DNA of 55,565 nucleotides from an uncultured Burkholderiales bacterium (GCA_903935585.1 CAIZSE010000147.1:1-55565); one strand, 5' to 3'; shown: positions 36,899 to 46,043, numbered from the stretch's first letter. The notes: generated from the sequence alone by a model not told the origin. Translations and numbers: made by a program.

Positions 36899-37318
36899 AT
36901 GCCAGCCATCTCAACCCGGGGTCGCGGACGCCGCACCATCTCTGAAATCAACATGGTGCCCTTCATCGACGTGATGCTGGTGCTGCTCATCATCTTCATG
37001 GTCACCGCACCCATGATCACGCCCAGCGTGGTCGACTTGCCCAGCGTTGGCAAAGCGGCCAAACAGCCCGACAAAGTCATTCAAATCGTGATCCAAAAAG
37101 ACGAACGCCTGGAACTGGTCACCGACGGCAAGACCGACAGCGCCACCCTCACCAGCGTGGCGGGCAGCGTCAAAAGCCTCGTTGGCGAAGAAGACAACAC
37201 GGCCGTTGTCATCAGCGCCGACCGCAGCGTGAAATACGAAACCGTGGTCAAGGTCATGGACAGCCTGCAACGCGCGGGCATTGCACGCGTGGGCCTGTCG
37301 GTCCAACTTGCACCTTGA
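36899..37318 (+). CDS. tolR: Tol-Pal system protein TolR
   Basis: Second stator component of the Tol motor. One membrane helix (about 20-40) contains the essential Asp in the MVPFIDVMLVLLIIFMV segment, followed by a periplasmic dimerisation domain (DLPSVGKAAKQPDKVIQIVIQ). Length is 139 residues (E. coli 142). The start at 36899 is preceded by GACGGAG. Confidence 0.96.
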   Translation: MPAISTRGRGRRTISEINMVPFIDVMLVLLIIFMVTAPMITPSVVDLPSVGKAAKQPDKVIQIVIQKDERLELVTDGKTDSATLTSVAGSVKSLVGEEDNTAVVISADRSVKYETVVKVMDSLQRAGIARVGLSVQLAP

Positions 37319-37328
37319 GGGTCCGGGA

Positions 37329-38282
37329 TTGAACGCCAAGACAGTGCCTCACCTCGAATTTGCGCCGCCGGCACAAGCCGGAAGGGGGCGTGCCTGGGTG
37401 GTCGCGGGCATTGTCCACGTGTTGCTGTTCCTGGCGCTGGGCCTGGCCACGGCCTGGAAAACCCAGCCCCAGACCTTTCAAGCCGAAGCCGAACTGTGGT
37501 CTGCCACCCCCCAGGCCGCCGCCCCAAGGCTGCAAGAGCCACTGCCTGAGCCGCAGCCCGAACCCGTGCCCGAGCCAACGCCTGCACCGCCAGCCAAACC
37601 CACACCGCCACCGGCCCCTGATCCGGCGCTGGAATTGCGTGACGCGCAAATTGCGCTTGAAAAGAAAAAACAGCAAGAAAAGAAAAAAGAAGCCGATAAA
37701 GTCGAAAAACTCAAAGCTGAAAAGCTCAAGGTTGAAAAAGAGAAAGCCGAAAAGGAAAAAGCCGAGAAGATCAAGGCCGAAAACAAGCGCAAGGAACTCG
37801 ACAAAGAAAAACTGGCGAAAGAGAAAAAAGCCCAGGAAGAAAAAGAACGCGACAAGAAAAAGGCCACTGAAAAAGCCAAGGCCGAAAAAGCAGAAAAAGC
37901 CGATGCCGCCCAGGCCGAAGCACTGCGCCAAGAAAACCTCAAACGCATGCAAGGCATGGCGGGTGCCTCCGGTGGGGAAAGCGCCACCGGCACCGCACTC
38001 AAGTCTTCAGGGCCTTCAGCCAGTTACGGCGGTCGCCTGGTGGCGCGCATCAAACCCAACATCACCTACACGGGCGATGCAGCAGGCAATGCCCGGGCCG
38101 AGGTCGAAGTCAAAGTCAGCCCAGATGGCACCATCCTGAGCCGACGCATTGTGCAGTCAAGCGGCAACAAGGCCTGGGACGAAGCGGTGCTGCGCGCCAT
38201 CGACAAAACCGAAGTCTTGCCCAAAGACACCGATGGTCGTGTGCCGCCTGTGATCGTGCTGGGGTTCAAGCCGCTAGATTGA
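37329..38282 (+). CDS. tolA: Tol-Pal system protein TolA (TonB family)
   Basis: Spans from the TolQR motor to the outer membrane. Domains in order: a short cytoplasmic N-terminus, one membrane helix (about 22-44, AWVVAGIVHVLLFLALGLATAW), a Pro-rich stretch (about 65-95), a long Lys/Glu/Ala-rich coiled coil (about 100-205) and a C-terminal TonB-like domain with VSPDGTILSRRIVQSSGNKAWDEAV. At 317 residues it is shorter than E. coli TolA (421), mostly in the coiled coil. Start is taken as TTG 37329 behind GAGG; the exact start is uncertain. tolB and pal do not follow. Confidence 0.92.
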   Translation: MNAKTVPHLEFAPPAQAGRGRAWVVAGIVHVLLFLALGLATAWKTQPQTFQAEAELWSATPQAAAPRLQEPLPEPQPEPVPEPTPAPPAKPTPPPAPDPALELRDAQIALEKKKQQEKKKEADKVEKLKAEKLKVEKEKAEKEKAEKIKAENKRKELDKEKLAKEKKAQEEKERDKKKATEKAKAEKAEKADAAQAEALRQENLKRMQGMAGASGGESATGTALKSSGPSASYGGRLVARIKPNITYTGDAAGNARAEVEVKVSPDGTILSRRIVQSSGNKAWDEAVLRAIDKTEVLPKDTDGRVPPVIVLGFKPLD

Positions 38283-38340
38283 TCCTGGCAGCTTCATGCC
38301 CCATCGGCCTGCGTCTGGCCGAAAGTGCATGACGCCAGGC

Positions 38341-39327
38341 TCAAAAATCAATCACCACATTGCCCACCGTCTGCCCCGCCTCAACGGTGCGGTGGGCCTG
38401 GGCGATCTGATCCAGCGAAAAGCGGGCGCCCATGCTGTGCTGCAACAGGTTACGAGCCAACATGTCCGAAAGGCGGGCCACGGCCAGTTGGCGGTCAGCA
38501 GGCGTCAGGTCGTAGACCAGAAAAAACTTCACGCCGATGGACTGAAACAGCCAAGGCCTGAATTGCAGGGAAACATCCGGGGCGTTCGAGCCGTAGCAAA
38601 CCACCTGGCCGTGCGCGGCCAAAGCCCCTTCGGCGGCCCAGCGTGCGGTGGTCGAAAAATCCATGTCGAGGATGACTTCTGCACCGCGGCCTTGCGTCAA
38701 GGCCTTGACGCGTTCGGGCACCGACTCGGTCTTGTAAAAAATGGCTTCTTGCAGACCGGCTGCACGGGCATGCGCGGCCTTGGCTTCAGAACCCACGGTG
38801 CCGATAGCTCGCCCCCCGGCCAGCGTGACCATCTGGGTGATGTAATGCCCAACAGCCGATGAGGCGCCAGTGATTAACACGGTTTTGCCTCGCAAATCAC
38901 CGGCCAGTCGCTCGGCCAAAATGACCGCCTGCATTGCCGTGAGGCCGGGAATGCCCATGCAGGCCCCAGCGGCAAAGTCAGTCCCATCGGGCAGTGCCAC
39001 CGCTTGCGACTCGGGCAAAGCAATGTATTCGGCACAGGTGCCCATGGGGCGCTGCCATTGGCCATTCCAGACCCATACCCGTTGCCCTACGCGCGATGCC
39101 GACACGCCCGCGCCGACTGCTTCGATCACGCCCGCGCCATCGCTGTGCGGCACGACCAACGGGTCGGTCAAGGGACGCGCCCGGCGCGATTTGACGTCTG
39201 AAGGGTTGACACCCGAGGCGGCCATGCGAACCAGCACCTCACCCGCTTGCGGCGTGGGCGTGGGCAACTCACCCACCTGCATCACGTCTTGGGCTTCACC
39301 GTTCTGGCTGTACCAGGCTGCTTTCAT
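38341..39327 (-). CDS. Zinc-independent medium-chain alcohol dehydrogenase / quinone oxidoreductase-like protein
   Basis: MDR-superfamily protein of 328 residues. The GroES-like N-terminal domain (MKAAWYSQNG, GEVLVRMAASGVNPSDVKSRR, PHSDGAGVI) lacks the structural-zinc cysteine cluster. The Rossmann domain has VLITGASSAVGHYITQM. This pattern is typical of NADPH:quinone reductases; the substrate is unknown. The ATG at 39327 follows AAGGAG. It lies 20 bases downstream of dnaE on the same strand and is probably co-transcribed with it. Confidence 0.88.
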   Translation of the reverse strand: MKAAWYSQNGEAQDVMQVGELPTPTPQAGEVLVRMAASGVNPSDVKSRRARPLTDPLVVPHSDGAGVIEAVGAGVSASRVGQRVWVWNGQWQRPMGTCAEYIALPESQAVALPDGTDFAAGACMGIPGLTAMQAVILAERLAGDLRGKTVLITGASSAVGHYITQMVTLAGGRAIGTVGSEAKAAHARAAGLQEAIFYKTESVPERVKALTQGRGAEVILDMDFSTTARWAAEGALAAHGQVVCYGSNAPDVSLQFRPWLFQSIGVKFFLVYDLTPADRQLAVARLSDMLARNLLQHSMGARFSLDQIAQAHRTVEAGQTVGNVVIDF

Positions 39328-39347
39328 CAATGGTCTCCTTGGGCAGT

Positions 39348-42300
39348 TCAATCGTAAACAATCTGCGCCTGCCCCTGATCGGCCTGGGCCATCCAGCTGG
39401 TCAGTGCCGCATCGGTGGGAAAGAATTTGGCGGATTCGCCCAGTGCCAGTTCGGCGCGGGCAGCCAGGTCGTCGCTGCGCCGTTCCAGCACCAGCCGCAC
39501 ACCCAGGCCACGCACCAGGTCGCCTTGGTCTGTCTGCTCGCGTTGCGCCGGGAACTCCTTGACCAGGCGGGCAATGTCAGGCGCCCGGCCATTCACGGCC
39601 ACACGCAGGTATTTGCCATACCGGCAACGGGCTGCGCCCAAGTCCATGATCTGTTCGATCTTGAGACGGAAACCGCCCGAAAAACGATCCGCCTGCATTT
39701 TGGCCGTGACGATGATCAGCTCATCGTCTTTCAGCAACTGCTTGGCAGAGTTGATCAACGCCTCGTCGGCGCTGGCCTCCATCGCGCCCGATTTGTCATC
39801 GAGCTTGAAGATCGCCACTTTGCCGCGCTGACCGTTGATGACGCGCAAATCGGTCACGATGCCCGCCAGCACCATGGACTCCCGGCTGTCGATCAGGTCG
39901 TCGATCTTGCGGCGCGCAAACTGGCGCACCTCGCGCTCGACCGCGTCAAACAGGTGACCCGACAAGAAAAAGCCGACAGCGGTTTTTTCGAGCAGCAAGC
40001 GCTCCTTGATGCCCCAGGGCATGACCTCGACCAGCTCAGGCTCTTGCGTGCTGGAACCGTGTGAATCGTCGCCCAACATGTCGAACAAGCCGCCCTGGTT
40101 GGCGTTGGCCGTGGTGGCATTCGAGAACTCAAACGCCCGGTCGATGCTGGCCGACAAGGCGGCGCGGTTCATGTGCAGCGAATCAAAGGCCCCGGCCTTG
40201 ATGAGTGCGTCCACCGTGCGTTTGTTGATGCGGGTGCGGTCCACGCGCACGGCAAAATCAAACAGGCTGGTGAAGGGCCCCCCCTCTTGGCGGGCCGCCA
40301 CAATCGCGTCAATCGCCTGCTGACCCGTGCCCTTGATGGCCCCCAAACCATAGCGAATGATCTTGTCTGTGACCGGCTCAAAACGATGGGTGCCGCGGTT
40401 CACATCGGGTGGGTCAAAGCGGATGCCGAACTTCACCGCATCTTCGTAGAGCACCTTCAGCTTGTCGGTGTCGTCCATCTCCACCGTCATGTTGGCGCAG
40501 AAAAACTCGGCGGTGTAATGCACCTTGAGCCAACCGGTGTGGTACGCCAGTAAGGAATAAGCGGCCGCGTGCGACTTGTTGAAGCCATAGCCGGCAAACC
40601 GCTCCATCAGGTCAAAGATCTCGTCGGCTTTGACGTCGCTGATGTCGTTTTTGGCTGCACCGACACGGAAAATAGCGCGGTGCTCGGCCATTTCCTCGGC
40701 CTTCTTCTTGCCCATGGCCCGACGCAACATGTCGGCGCCGCCCAAGCTGTAGCCGCCCAGAATCTGGGCGGTCTGCATCACCTGTTCCTGGTAGACCATG
40801 ATGCCGTAGGTCTCACTGAGCATATCGGCCACCAACGGGTGCGGGTACTCGATCACCTCGCGACCATGCTTGCGCGCCACAAAGCTGGGAATCAGGTCCA
40901 TGGGGCCGGGGCGGTACAGCGCGTTCAGGGCAATCAGGTCTTCCAGACGGCTGGGGCGTGCATCGCGCAACATGCCCTGCATACCGCGGCTTTCAAACTG
41001 GAACACGGCCTCGGTCTTGCCATCGGCAAACAATTTGTAGGTCCGCGCATCGTCCAGCGGGATGTTTTCAAACGCGAAATCTTCCTGCCCCTTGTGCCTG
41101 CGAACGATGAATTCACGGGCTATTTCCAGAATGGTCAGCGTGGCCAGACCCAAAAAGTCAAACTTCACCAAGCCGGCCGCTTCCACATCGTCCTTGTCGT
41201 ACTGGCTCACGGCCGATACGCTGCCCGGCTGCTGATAGAGCGGGCAAAAGTCGGTCAGCTTGCCCGGTGCAATCAAAACGCCACCCGCGTGCATGCCCAC
41301 GTTGCGGGTCATGCCTTCGAGCTTTTGCGCCAGCTCGATCAAAGTCTTTACGTCTTCTTCCCGCTCGATGCGCTCGGCCAGGATCGGCTCCATGGCGATG
41401 GCGTAGTTGTTCTTGTCGCCCTCTTTGGGAGTGGCCGGTGGGTATTGCAGCGTGACCGACATGCCCGGCTTGTTGGGAATGAGCTTGCTGATGCCATCGC
41501 AAAAGGTGTAACTCATGTCCAGCACGCGGCCCACATCGCGAATGGCAGCGCGGGCCGCCATGGTGCCGAAAGTCACGATTTGGCTGACCGCCTCGCGGCC
41601 ATACTTTTGCTTCACGTACTCGATCACCCGATCGCGGTTGGTTTGGCAAAAATCAATGTCGAAGTCGGGCATGGACACCCGCTCGGGGTTCAAAAACCGC
41701 TCGAACAGCAAGTTGTATTGCAAAGGGTCCAGGTCGGTGATCTTGAGCGAATAGGCCACCAGCGAGCCGGCACCGGAACCTCGGCCTGGCCCCACCGGGC
41801 AACCGTTGGCTTTGGCCCATTGGATGAAGTCCCCCACGATCAGGAAATAGCCCGGAAAACCCATGTTCAAAATGGTGGTCAGCTCGAACTCAAGGCGTTC
41901 CACATAACGCGGGCGCTCCTGGGTGCGCAAGGCTTCATCCGGAAACAAGTGTTTCAGGCGGGCTTCCAGGCCTTCATGAGACACATGTCGGAAATAGGCT
42001 TCCACCGACATCACCACGCCGTTCACGGCGGGAATCGGAAAATTGGGCAACTGAGGTTTGCCCAGCACCAAGGTCAGGTTGCAGCGCTTGGCGATTTCCA
42101 GCGTGTTGGCGATCGCACTGGGCACATCGGCAAACAAGGTGCACATCTGCTGAGCCGACTTGAAGTATTGCTCGCGTGTGAAGCGACGCACCCGTCGCTG
42201 GTTGGCCAATATTTCGCCTTCTGAAATACACACCCTCGCCTCGTGCGCCTCGTAATCTTCGGCGGTATGAAACTGCACCGGGTGAGTGGCCACCACCGGC

Positions 42301-42872
42301 AAATGCAAACGGGCGGCCAGGGCCACAGCCCCTGCCACCTGGGGCTCGTCTTCTGGGCGACCCGCGCGCTGCAGCTCAAGGTAAAACCGGTGCGGAAAGA
42401 TCGAAGCCAATTGCAGCGCCACATCGGCCGCTTTGTCGGTGTCACCCTGCAAAATGGCCTGGCCCACAGGCCCTGCCTTCGCGCCGGACAGCAATATCAG
42501 GCCCTCGGACAGCTCTTTCAGCCAATCCAGCTTGACCACGGCAACGGATTTGACAATGTTCTGCGTCCAGGCACGGGCCAGCAGCTCGCAGATGTTCAAG
42601 TAGCCTTGCTGGTTTTGTACCAACAGCACGACCCGGCTGATGGTGCCCAACTCGGCGCCCAGGCCTTCGAGGTTGATTTCGGTGCCAATGATCGGCTTGA
42701 GGCCCTTGCCGCGACCTTCCTTGTAAAACTTGACGGTCCCAAACAGGTTGTTCAGGTCGGTGATGGCCAGTGCAGGCTGGCCATCTTTGGCCGCGATACT
42801 GACCACATCGTCGATGCGGCAAGTGGAGTCAACAACAGAAAATTCGGTGTGAAGGCGCAGGTGAACAAACAT
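39348..42872 (-). CDS. dnaE: DNA polymerase III subunit alpha
   Basis: Catalytic subunit of the replicative polymerase, 1174 residues (E. coli 1160). An N-terminal PHP domain (FVHLRLHTEFSVVDS, about 1-270) precedes the polymerase palm with the catalytic Asp pair in MPDFDIDFC. The fingers region has YGIMVYQEQVMQTAQILGGYSLGGADMLRRAMGKKK. A helix-hairpin-helix, an OB fold (GIVTDLRVINGQRGKVAIFKLDD) and a tau-binding C-terminus follow. A TACAAT element ends eight bases before the ATG and no ribosome-binding site is visible, so the mRNA may be nearly leaderless. Confidence 0.98.
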   Translation of the reverse strand: MFVHLRLHTEFSVVDSTCRIDDVVSIAAKDGQPALAITDLNNLFGTVKFYKEGRGKGLKPIIGTEINLEGLGAELGTISRVVLLVQNQQGYLNICELLARAWTQNIVKSVAVVKLDWLKELSEGLILLSGAKAGPVGQAILQGDTDKAADVALQLASIFPHRFYLELQRAGRPEDEPQVAGAVALAARLHLPVVATHPVQFHTAEDYEAHEARVCISEGEILANQRRVRRFTREQYFKSAQQMCTLFADVPSAIANTLEIAKRCNLTLVLGKPQLPNFPIPAVNGVVMSVEAYFRHVSHEGLEARLKHLFPDEALRTQERPRYVERLEFELTTILNMGFPGYFLIVGDFIQWAKANGCPVGPGRGSGAGSLVAYSLKITDLDPLQYNLLFERFLNPERVSMPDFDIDFCQTNRDRVIEYVKQKYGREAVSQIVTFGTMAARAAIRDVGRVLDMSYTFCDGISKLIPNKPGMSVTLQYPPATPKEGDKNNYAIAMEPILAERIEREEDVKTLIELAQKLEGMTRNVGMHAGGVLIAPGKLTDFCPLYQQPGSVSAVSQYDKDDVEAAGLVKFDFLGLATLTILEIAREFIVRRHKGQEDFAFENIPLDDARTYKLFADGKTEAVFQFESRGMQGMLRDARPSRLEDLIALNALYRPGPMDLIPSFVARKHGREVIEYPHPLVADMLSETYGIMVYQEQVMQTAQILGGYSLGGADMLRRAMGKKKAEEMAEHRAIFRVGAAKNDISDVKADEIFDLMERFAGYGFNKSHAAAYSLLAYHTGWLKVHYTAEFFCANMTVEMDDTDKLKVLYEDAVKFGIRFDPPDVNRGTHRFEPVTDKIIRYGLGAIKGTGQQAIDAIVAARQEGGPFTSLFDFAVRVDRTRINKRTVDALIKAGAFDSLHMNRAALSASIDRAFEFSNATTANANQGGLFDMLGDDSHGSSTQEPELVEVMPWGIKERLLLEKTAVGFFLSGHLFDAVEREVRQFARRKIDDLIDSRESMVLAGIVTDLRVINGQRGKVAIFKLDDKSGAMEASADEALINSAKQLLKDDELIIVTAKMQADRFSGGFRLKIEQIMDLGAARCRYGKYLRVAVNGRAPDIARLVKEFPAQREQTDQGDLVRGLGVRLVLERRSDDLAARAELALGESAKFFPTDAALTSWMAQADQGQAQIVYD

Positions 42873-42880
42873 AGACAGCC

Positions 42881-42886
42881 ATTGTA
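42881..42886 (-). promoter_or_regulatory. -10 element (TACAAT) of dnaE
   Basis: TACAAT on the minus strand ends eight bases before the dnaE ATG, so transcription would begin within one or two bases of the start codon. The -35 region (CTGATG at 17 bp) is a half match. Confidence 0.45.
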
Positions 42887-42905
42887 GAAGGTCGTCCCCG
42901 GGCCA

Positions 42906-43601
42906 TCAGTCGCGCAAAACCTGCAGCACCTCGGATCGGAATTCGCGCCCATACAAAATCAGTACCACCAAAGCAGTACCCATGACCAGCGCCAGCGGCG
43001 AGAAAAACCAGGCCATGGCCGCAAATGAAAAGTAATACGCCCGCAAGCCATCGTTGAAGGTCTCGGCAGCAGCGCTGACCAGGTTGCCGGCACGCTTGGC
43101 AAACAGCTCACGGTCAAAGCGCTGGTCTGTGAACTCTTGCGGCGGCGGCATGGCCCCGATCACCAAAGCCACGAATGTGTACTGCCGCATGGACCAGGAA
43201 AAGCGAAAAAAAGCATACACAAAGATAGCGACTAGAACGAGGATCTTGAATTCAAACACCAGCAAGGGCGTGGGCTGGGCAAACGGAATCTCGCCGACCA
43301 ACTCGGCCGCCTTATCGGTCGTCCCCATCAGCGCAAACAAACCACCAATGATGATGATGCTGGTGGAAGAAAAGAAGGCCGGGGTTTGTGACAGGTTTTG
43401 CGTGATCAGCCCATCCAGCATGCGCGGGTCACGCGCGGTGGCCTGCATCATCCACAACTGCCTGTAACGGTTGGTCGTGGCGATCAGGCTTTGATCACGC
43501 AAGCCACGCACCTTGGCCACCCAGGCGTAGCCAATCCACAAACCGAAAAAAGACAACAGTGCCAGCCAATCGGACCACGGCAACATCGAGATGATTTTCA
43601 T
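42906..43601 (-). CDS. DUF599 family membrane protein
   Basis: A 231-residue integral membrane protein with about four hydrophobic segments (near 9-28, 83-92, 115-135 and 185-220). The spacing and motifs (ARDPRMLDGLITQNLSQTPAFFSSTSIIIIGGL; AETFNDGLRAYYFSFAAMAWFF) are those of DUF599. No function is established for the family. It is oriented toward dnaE, 33 bases upstream of the dnaE start, and is preceded by the terminator of the flavoprotein gene. Confidence 0.85.
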   Translation of the reverse strand: MKIISMLPWSDWLALLSFFGLWIGYAWVAKVRGLRDQSLIATTNRYRQLWMMQATARDPRMLDGLITQNLSQTPAFFSSTSIIIIGGLFALMGTTDKAAELVGEIPFAQPTPLLVFEFKILVLVAIFVYAFFRFSWSMRQYTFVALVIGAMPPPQEFTDQRFDRELFAKRAGNLVSAAAETFNDGLRAYYFSFAAMAWFFSPLALVMGTALVVLILYGREFRSEVLQVLRD

Positions 43602-43657
43602 CCCCTCATCCTAGCAAGAGGCGGGGCCGGATTGGCAGGGCAAGCCGCCGCCACGCG

Positions 43658-43688
43658 AAAAAAAACCGGCGTGAAAGCATTCACGCCG
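43658..43688 (-). terminator. Terminator of the pirin-flavoprotein unit
   Basis: On the minus strand a perfect 9-bp stem (43680-43688 with 43667-43675, 4-base loop) is followed by a T8 run (43658-43665), 30 bases past the flavoprotein stop. Confidence 0.88.
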
Positions 43689-43717
43689 ATTTTGGACTTG
43701 GCGCGAACGCCAGAGGG

Positions 43718-44251
43718 TCAGCCGCGCAGTTTGGCGGCCACAGCGGCCACGCGCTCGCCATAGGCCTTGGCGGTGTCCAGGTCACCTTGGGGAATGTCTT
43801 CAGCGGGGCTGGTCGGTCCCACTTGGGCCATCACGCCGGAGTTGGAGCCGATGCGGTTGATCGTGCCGTCGTTCATGGCGGGCTGGCCCACCCAGACCAT
43901 GGCTTGCTGCATGGCCAGTGTGATGAAGTACTGGATGGTGGACAGCTTGTCGCCACTGGGGCTGGCCGAGATGGTGAAACCGCCAGCGACCTTGTCTTTC
44001 CAAGCACTGGTGTACCAGCGCTTGGATGTCGCATCGGCAAATTTCTTGAACTGCCACGAAGCCATGCCCATGTAAGTGGGCGAGCCAAAGATGATGGCAT
44101 CGGCCGCGTCCAGTGCGGCCCATTCGGCCTCGGTGATGTTGCCATCGGCATCAATGGTCACGGTCTGGGCGTTGGCGCCTTGGGCCACAAATTGAGCGAC
44201 GCGCTGGGTGTGGCCGTAGCCAGAATGAAAAACAACAACCGTTTTGGCCAT
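43718..44251 (-). CDS. Flavodoxin-family (WrbA-like) NAD(P)H:quinone oxidoreductase
   Basis: A 177-residue FMN-binding flavodoxin fold. The phosphate loop is VVVFHSGYGHTQRVA, and FGSPTYMGMASWQFKKFAD and the following KDKVAGGFTISAS are WrbA-like. The reaction is probably two-electron quinone reduction by NAD(P)H, but the specificity is not provable. AAAGGAG precedes the ATG. It is the second gene of a unit with the pirin gene (38-base gap), and the pair is divergent from a LysR regulator. Confidence 0.88.
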   Translation of the reverse strand: MAKTVVVFHSGYGHTQRVAQFVAQGANAQTVTIDADGNITEAEWAALDAADAIIFGSPTYMGMASWQFKKFADATSKRWYTSAWKDKVAGGFTISASPSGDKLSTIQYFITLAMQQAMVWVGQPAMNDGTINRIGSNSGVMAQVGPTSPAEDIPQGDLDTAKAYGERVAAVAAKLRG

Positions 44252-44289
44252 GAGAAGACTCCTTTAAAAATACAGGGAAATGAAAAAAA

Positions 44290-44991
44290 TCAGGCCGCCA
44301 AGTCAAACACCAAAACTTCGGCGTCCTGGCCATGGCTCAAATGAAGTGAGGATTCGGCTTGCAGCAGGGCCGCATCGCCGGCCTGGAGTGCCTGGCCATT
44401 CACCTGCAAACTGCCCCGCACCAAAAACACATAGGCTTTGCGTTCGGGGCTCAAGGCCAGGTCGGCATTTTCGGCGCCATTGAACAAGCCCGCATACAGG
44501 CTGGCATCGGCGTGAATCTTGACCGTGTACTCGGCCGCCTCGGGGGCCGCCACCAGCGCCAGTCGCCCACGTTTGGCCGATTCGGGCACCGTTTTTTGCT
44601 CGTAACCGGGCTCAATGCCGAGCACGTTGGGCTCGATCCAGATCTGCAAAAAGTGGGTTGGCTCCCCGACCGCGTGGTTGAACTCACTGTGGCGCACGCC
44701 ACTGCCCGCGCTCATGCGCTGCACATCGCCGGGCGGTATGCCCTTGACGTTGCCCATGCTGTCCTGGTGGGCCAGATTGCCCGACAGCACATAGCTGATG
44801 ATTTCCATGTCTCGGTGGCCATGGGTGCCAAAGCCGGTGCCCGGCGCAATGCGGTCTTCGTTGATCACGCGCAGATTGCCCCAACCCATGTGGGCCGGGT
44901 CAACATAGTTGGCAAAAGAAAAGCTGTGAAAGGACTTGAGCCAGCCATGGTCGGCGTAACCCCGTTCAGACGACTTGCGGATGTTCAACAT
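44290..44991 (-). CDS. Pirin family protein
   Basis: A 233-residue bicupin. The metal-binding N-terminal cupin has GTHGHRDMEIISYVLSG and the later SGVRHSEFNH, giving the three His and one Glu ligands of pirin/YhhW. YhhW has quercetin dioxygenase activity in vitro; the natural substrate here is unknown. The ATG at 44991 follows GGGAG; an in-frame ATG at 45012 is less likely. Its promoter region is shared with the divergent LysR gene. Confidence 0.9.
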   Translation of the reverse strand: MLNIRKSSERGYADHGWLKSFHSFSFANYVDPAHMGWGNLRVINEDRIAPGTGFGTHGHRDMEIISYVLSGNLAHQDSMGNVKGIPPGDVQRMSAGSGVRHSEFNHAVGEPTHFLQIWIEPNVLGIEPGYEQKTVPESAKRGRLALVAAPEAAEYTVKIHADASLYAGLFNGAENADLALSPERKAYVFLVRGSLQVNGQALQAGDAALLQAESSLHLSHGQDAEVLVFDLAA

Positions 44992-45022
44992 GCTGGCTCC
45001 CATGAATTTCAAGCCTTAATGT

Positions 45023-45074
45023 ATGCAAATCAGGGGCCCGTGTGGTGCAAGCCATTTGCTGGCATCATGCAAAT
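45023..45074. promoter_or_regulatory. Candidate LysR operator between pirin and the regulator
   Basis: Three copies of the half-site ATTTGC/GCAAAT lie in the 107-base divergent gap: GCAAAT in 45023-45030, then ATTTGC (45054-45059) and GCAAAT (45069-45074) as an inverted pair spaced by nine bases. This is the expected shape of a LysR-type site; binding is inferred. Confidence 0.45.
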
Positions 45075-45098
45075 TAATTGAACGACAGAGCATCAACC

Positions 45099-46043
45099 AT
45101 GCAAATACCTCGCGACTGGCTGACCCCCGATACCCTGCACATGCTGCAAACCATCGAACACCAAGGCAGCTTTGCAGCGGCGGCGCGCGCCCTTCACCTC
45201 GTCCCCAGTGCCCTGACCTACAGAGTTCGCCAGCTTGAAGATGCGCTGGACGTGCTGCTTTTTGACCGCAGCGCACGGCAAGCCCGGCCCACCGCTGCTG
45301 GCAAGGAACTGCTCAGGGAAGCAGGCCGGCTGCTCGAAGACATCGATAGCGTGGCCAACCGGGTCAAGCGAGTGGCCACCGGCTGGGAAGGCGTGCTCAC
45401 GGTGGCGGTGGACAGCATCGTGTCCCGCAGCGTGGTGATGGACCTGTGCGCCAGCTTTCTGGCCCTGGGCGCCACCACGCGGCTGCGCTTGCGCTACGAA
45501 ACCCTTTCGGGCACCTTGGCTGCGCTCACCTCGGGCCAGGCCGATCTGGCTTTGGGCGTGGTGCTGGAGCCGGGCCTGCAAACCGACATCCGGCATGCGG
45601 TGCTGGGCACTGTTCCTTTTGTGTTTGCCGTGGCCAGGCACCACCCCCTGGCCCAAGCCCCCGAACCGCTGAGCGATGCCACGCTGGCCCAGCACCGCGC
45701 TGTGGCCGTGGCCGACTCGGTGAGCCGTGGCGGAGGCCTCACTTTTGGGCTGCAAGGCGGGCAAGACGTGTTCACCGTGCCCGACATGCACAGCAAACTC
45801 GAAGCACAGTTGCGGGGTCTGGGCGGCGGATTTTTGCCCGAATCACTGGCCCGCGTATCCATCGACAGCGGCCTGCTGGTCGTCAAACAAGTGCTCAGCC
45901 CCCGCACCAGCACGGGGCATTACGCCTGGCGCGACAACCCGCAAGCCCCCGCAGGTCTTGCCCTGCAATGGTGGCTGGCGCAATTGGCCAGCGCCACCAC
46001 ACGCGAAGCCTTGCTGGAAGCAGTACACAGTGCTGAACCTTGA
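45099..46043 (+). CDS. LysR-family transcriptional regulator
   Basis: A 314-residue LTTR. The N-terminal winged helix-turn-helix covers about 1-65 (TLHMLQTIEHQGSFAAAARALHLVPSALTYRVRQLEDAL), followed by the linker helix and an effector-binding domain with two Rossmann-like lobes (about 90-295). The ATG at 45099 is chosen; a TTG seven codons earlier is in frame. It is divergent from the pirin-flavoprotein pair, so it probably controls them, perhaps in response to quinones or oxidative stress. The inducer is unknown. Confidence 0.9.
   Translation: MQIPRDWLTPDTLHMLQTIEHQGSFAAAARALHLVPSALTYRVRQLEDALDVLLFDRSARQARPTAAGKELLREAGRLLEDIDSVANRVKRVATGWEGVLTVAVDSIVSRSVVMDLCASFLALGATTRLRLRYETLSGTLAALTSGQADLALGVVLEPGLQTDIRHAVLGTVPFVFAVARHHPLAQAPEPLSDATLAQHRAVAVADSVSRGGGLTFGLQGGQDVFTVPDMHSKLEAQLRGLGGGFLPESLARVSIDSGLLVVKQVLSPRTSTGHYAWRDNPQAPAGLALQWWLAQLASATTREALLEAVHSAEP

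Noticed and set aside
37660..37920. Purine-rich, low-complexity A/G tract
   Set aside because: Explained by the Lys/Glu/Ala coiled coil of tolA, not a DNA repeat array.
38304..38322. 6-bp hairpin between tolA and the oxidoreductase gene
   Set aside because: Short stem and no T tract on either strand, so too weak to call a terminator.
40569..42224. 551-codon open frame antisense to dnaE
   Set aside because: Same artefact: no motif and fully overlapped by conserved dnaE coding sequence.
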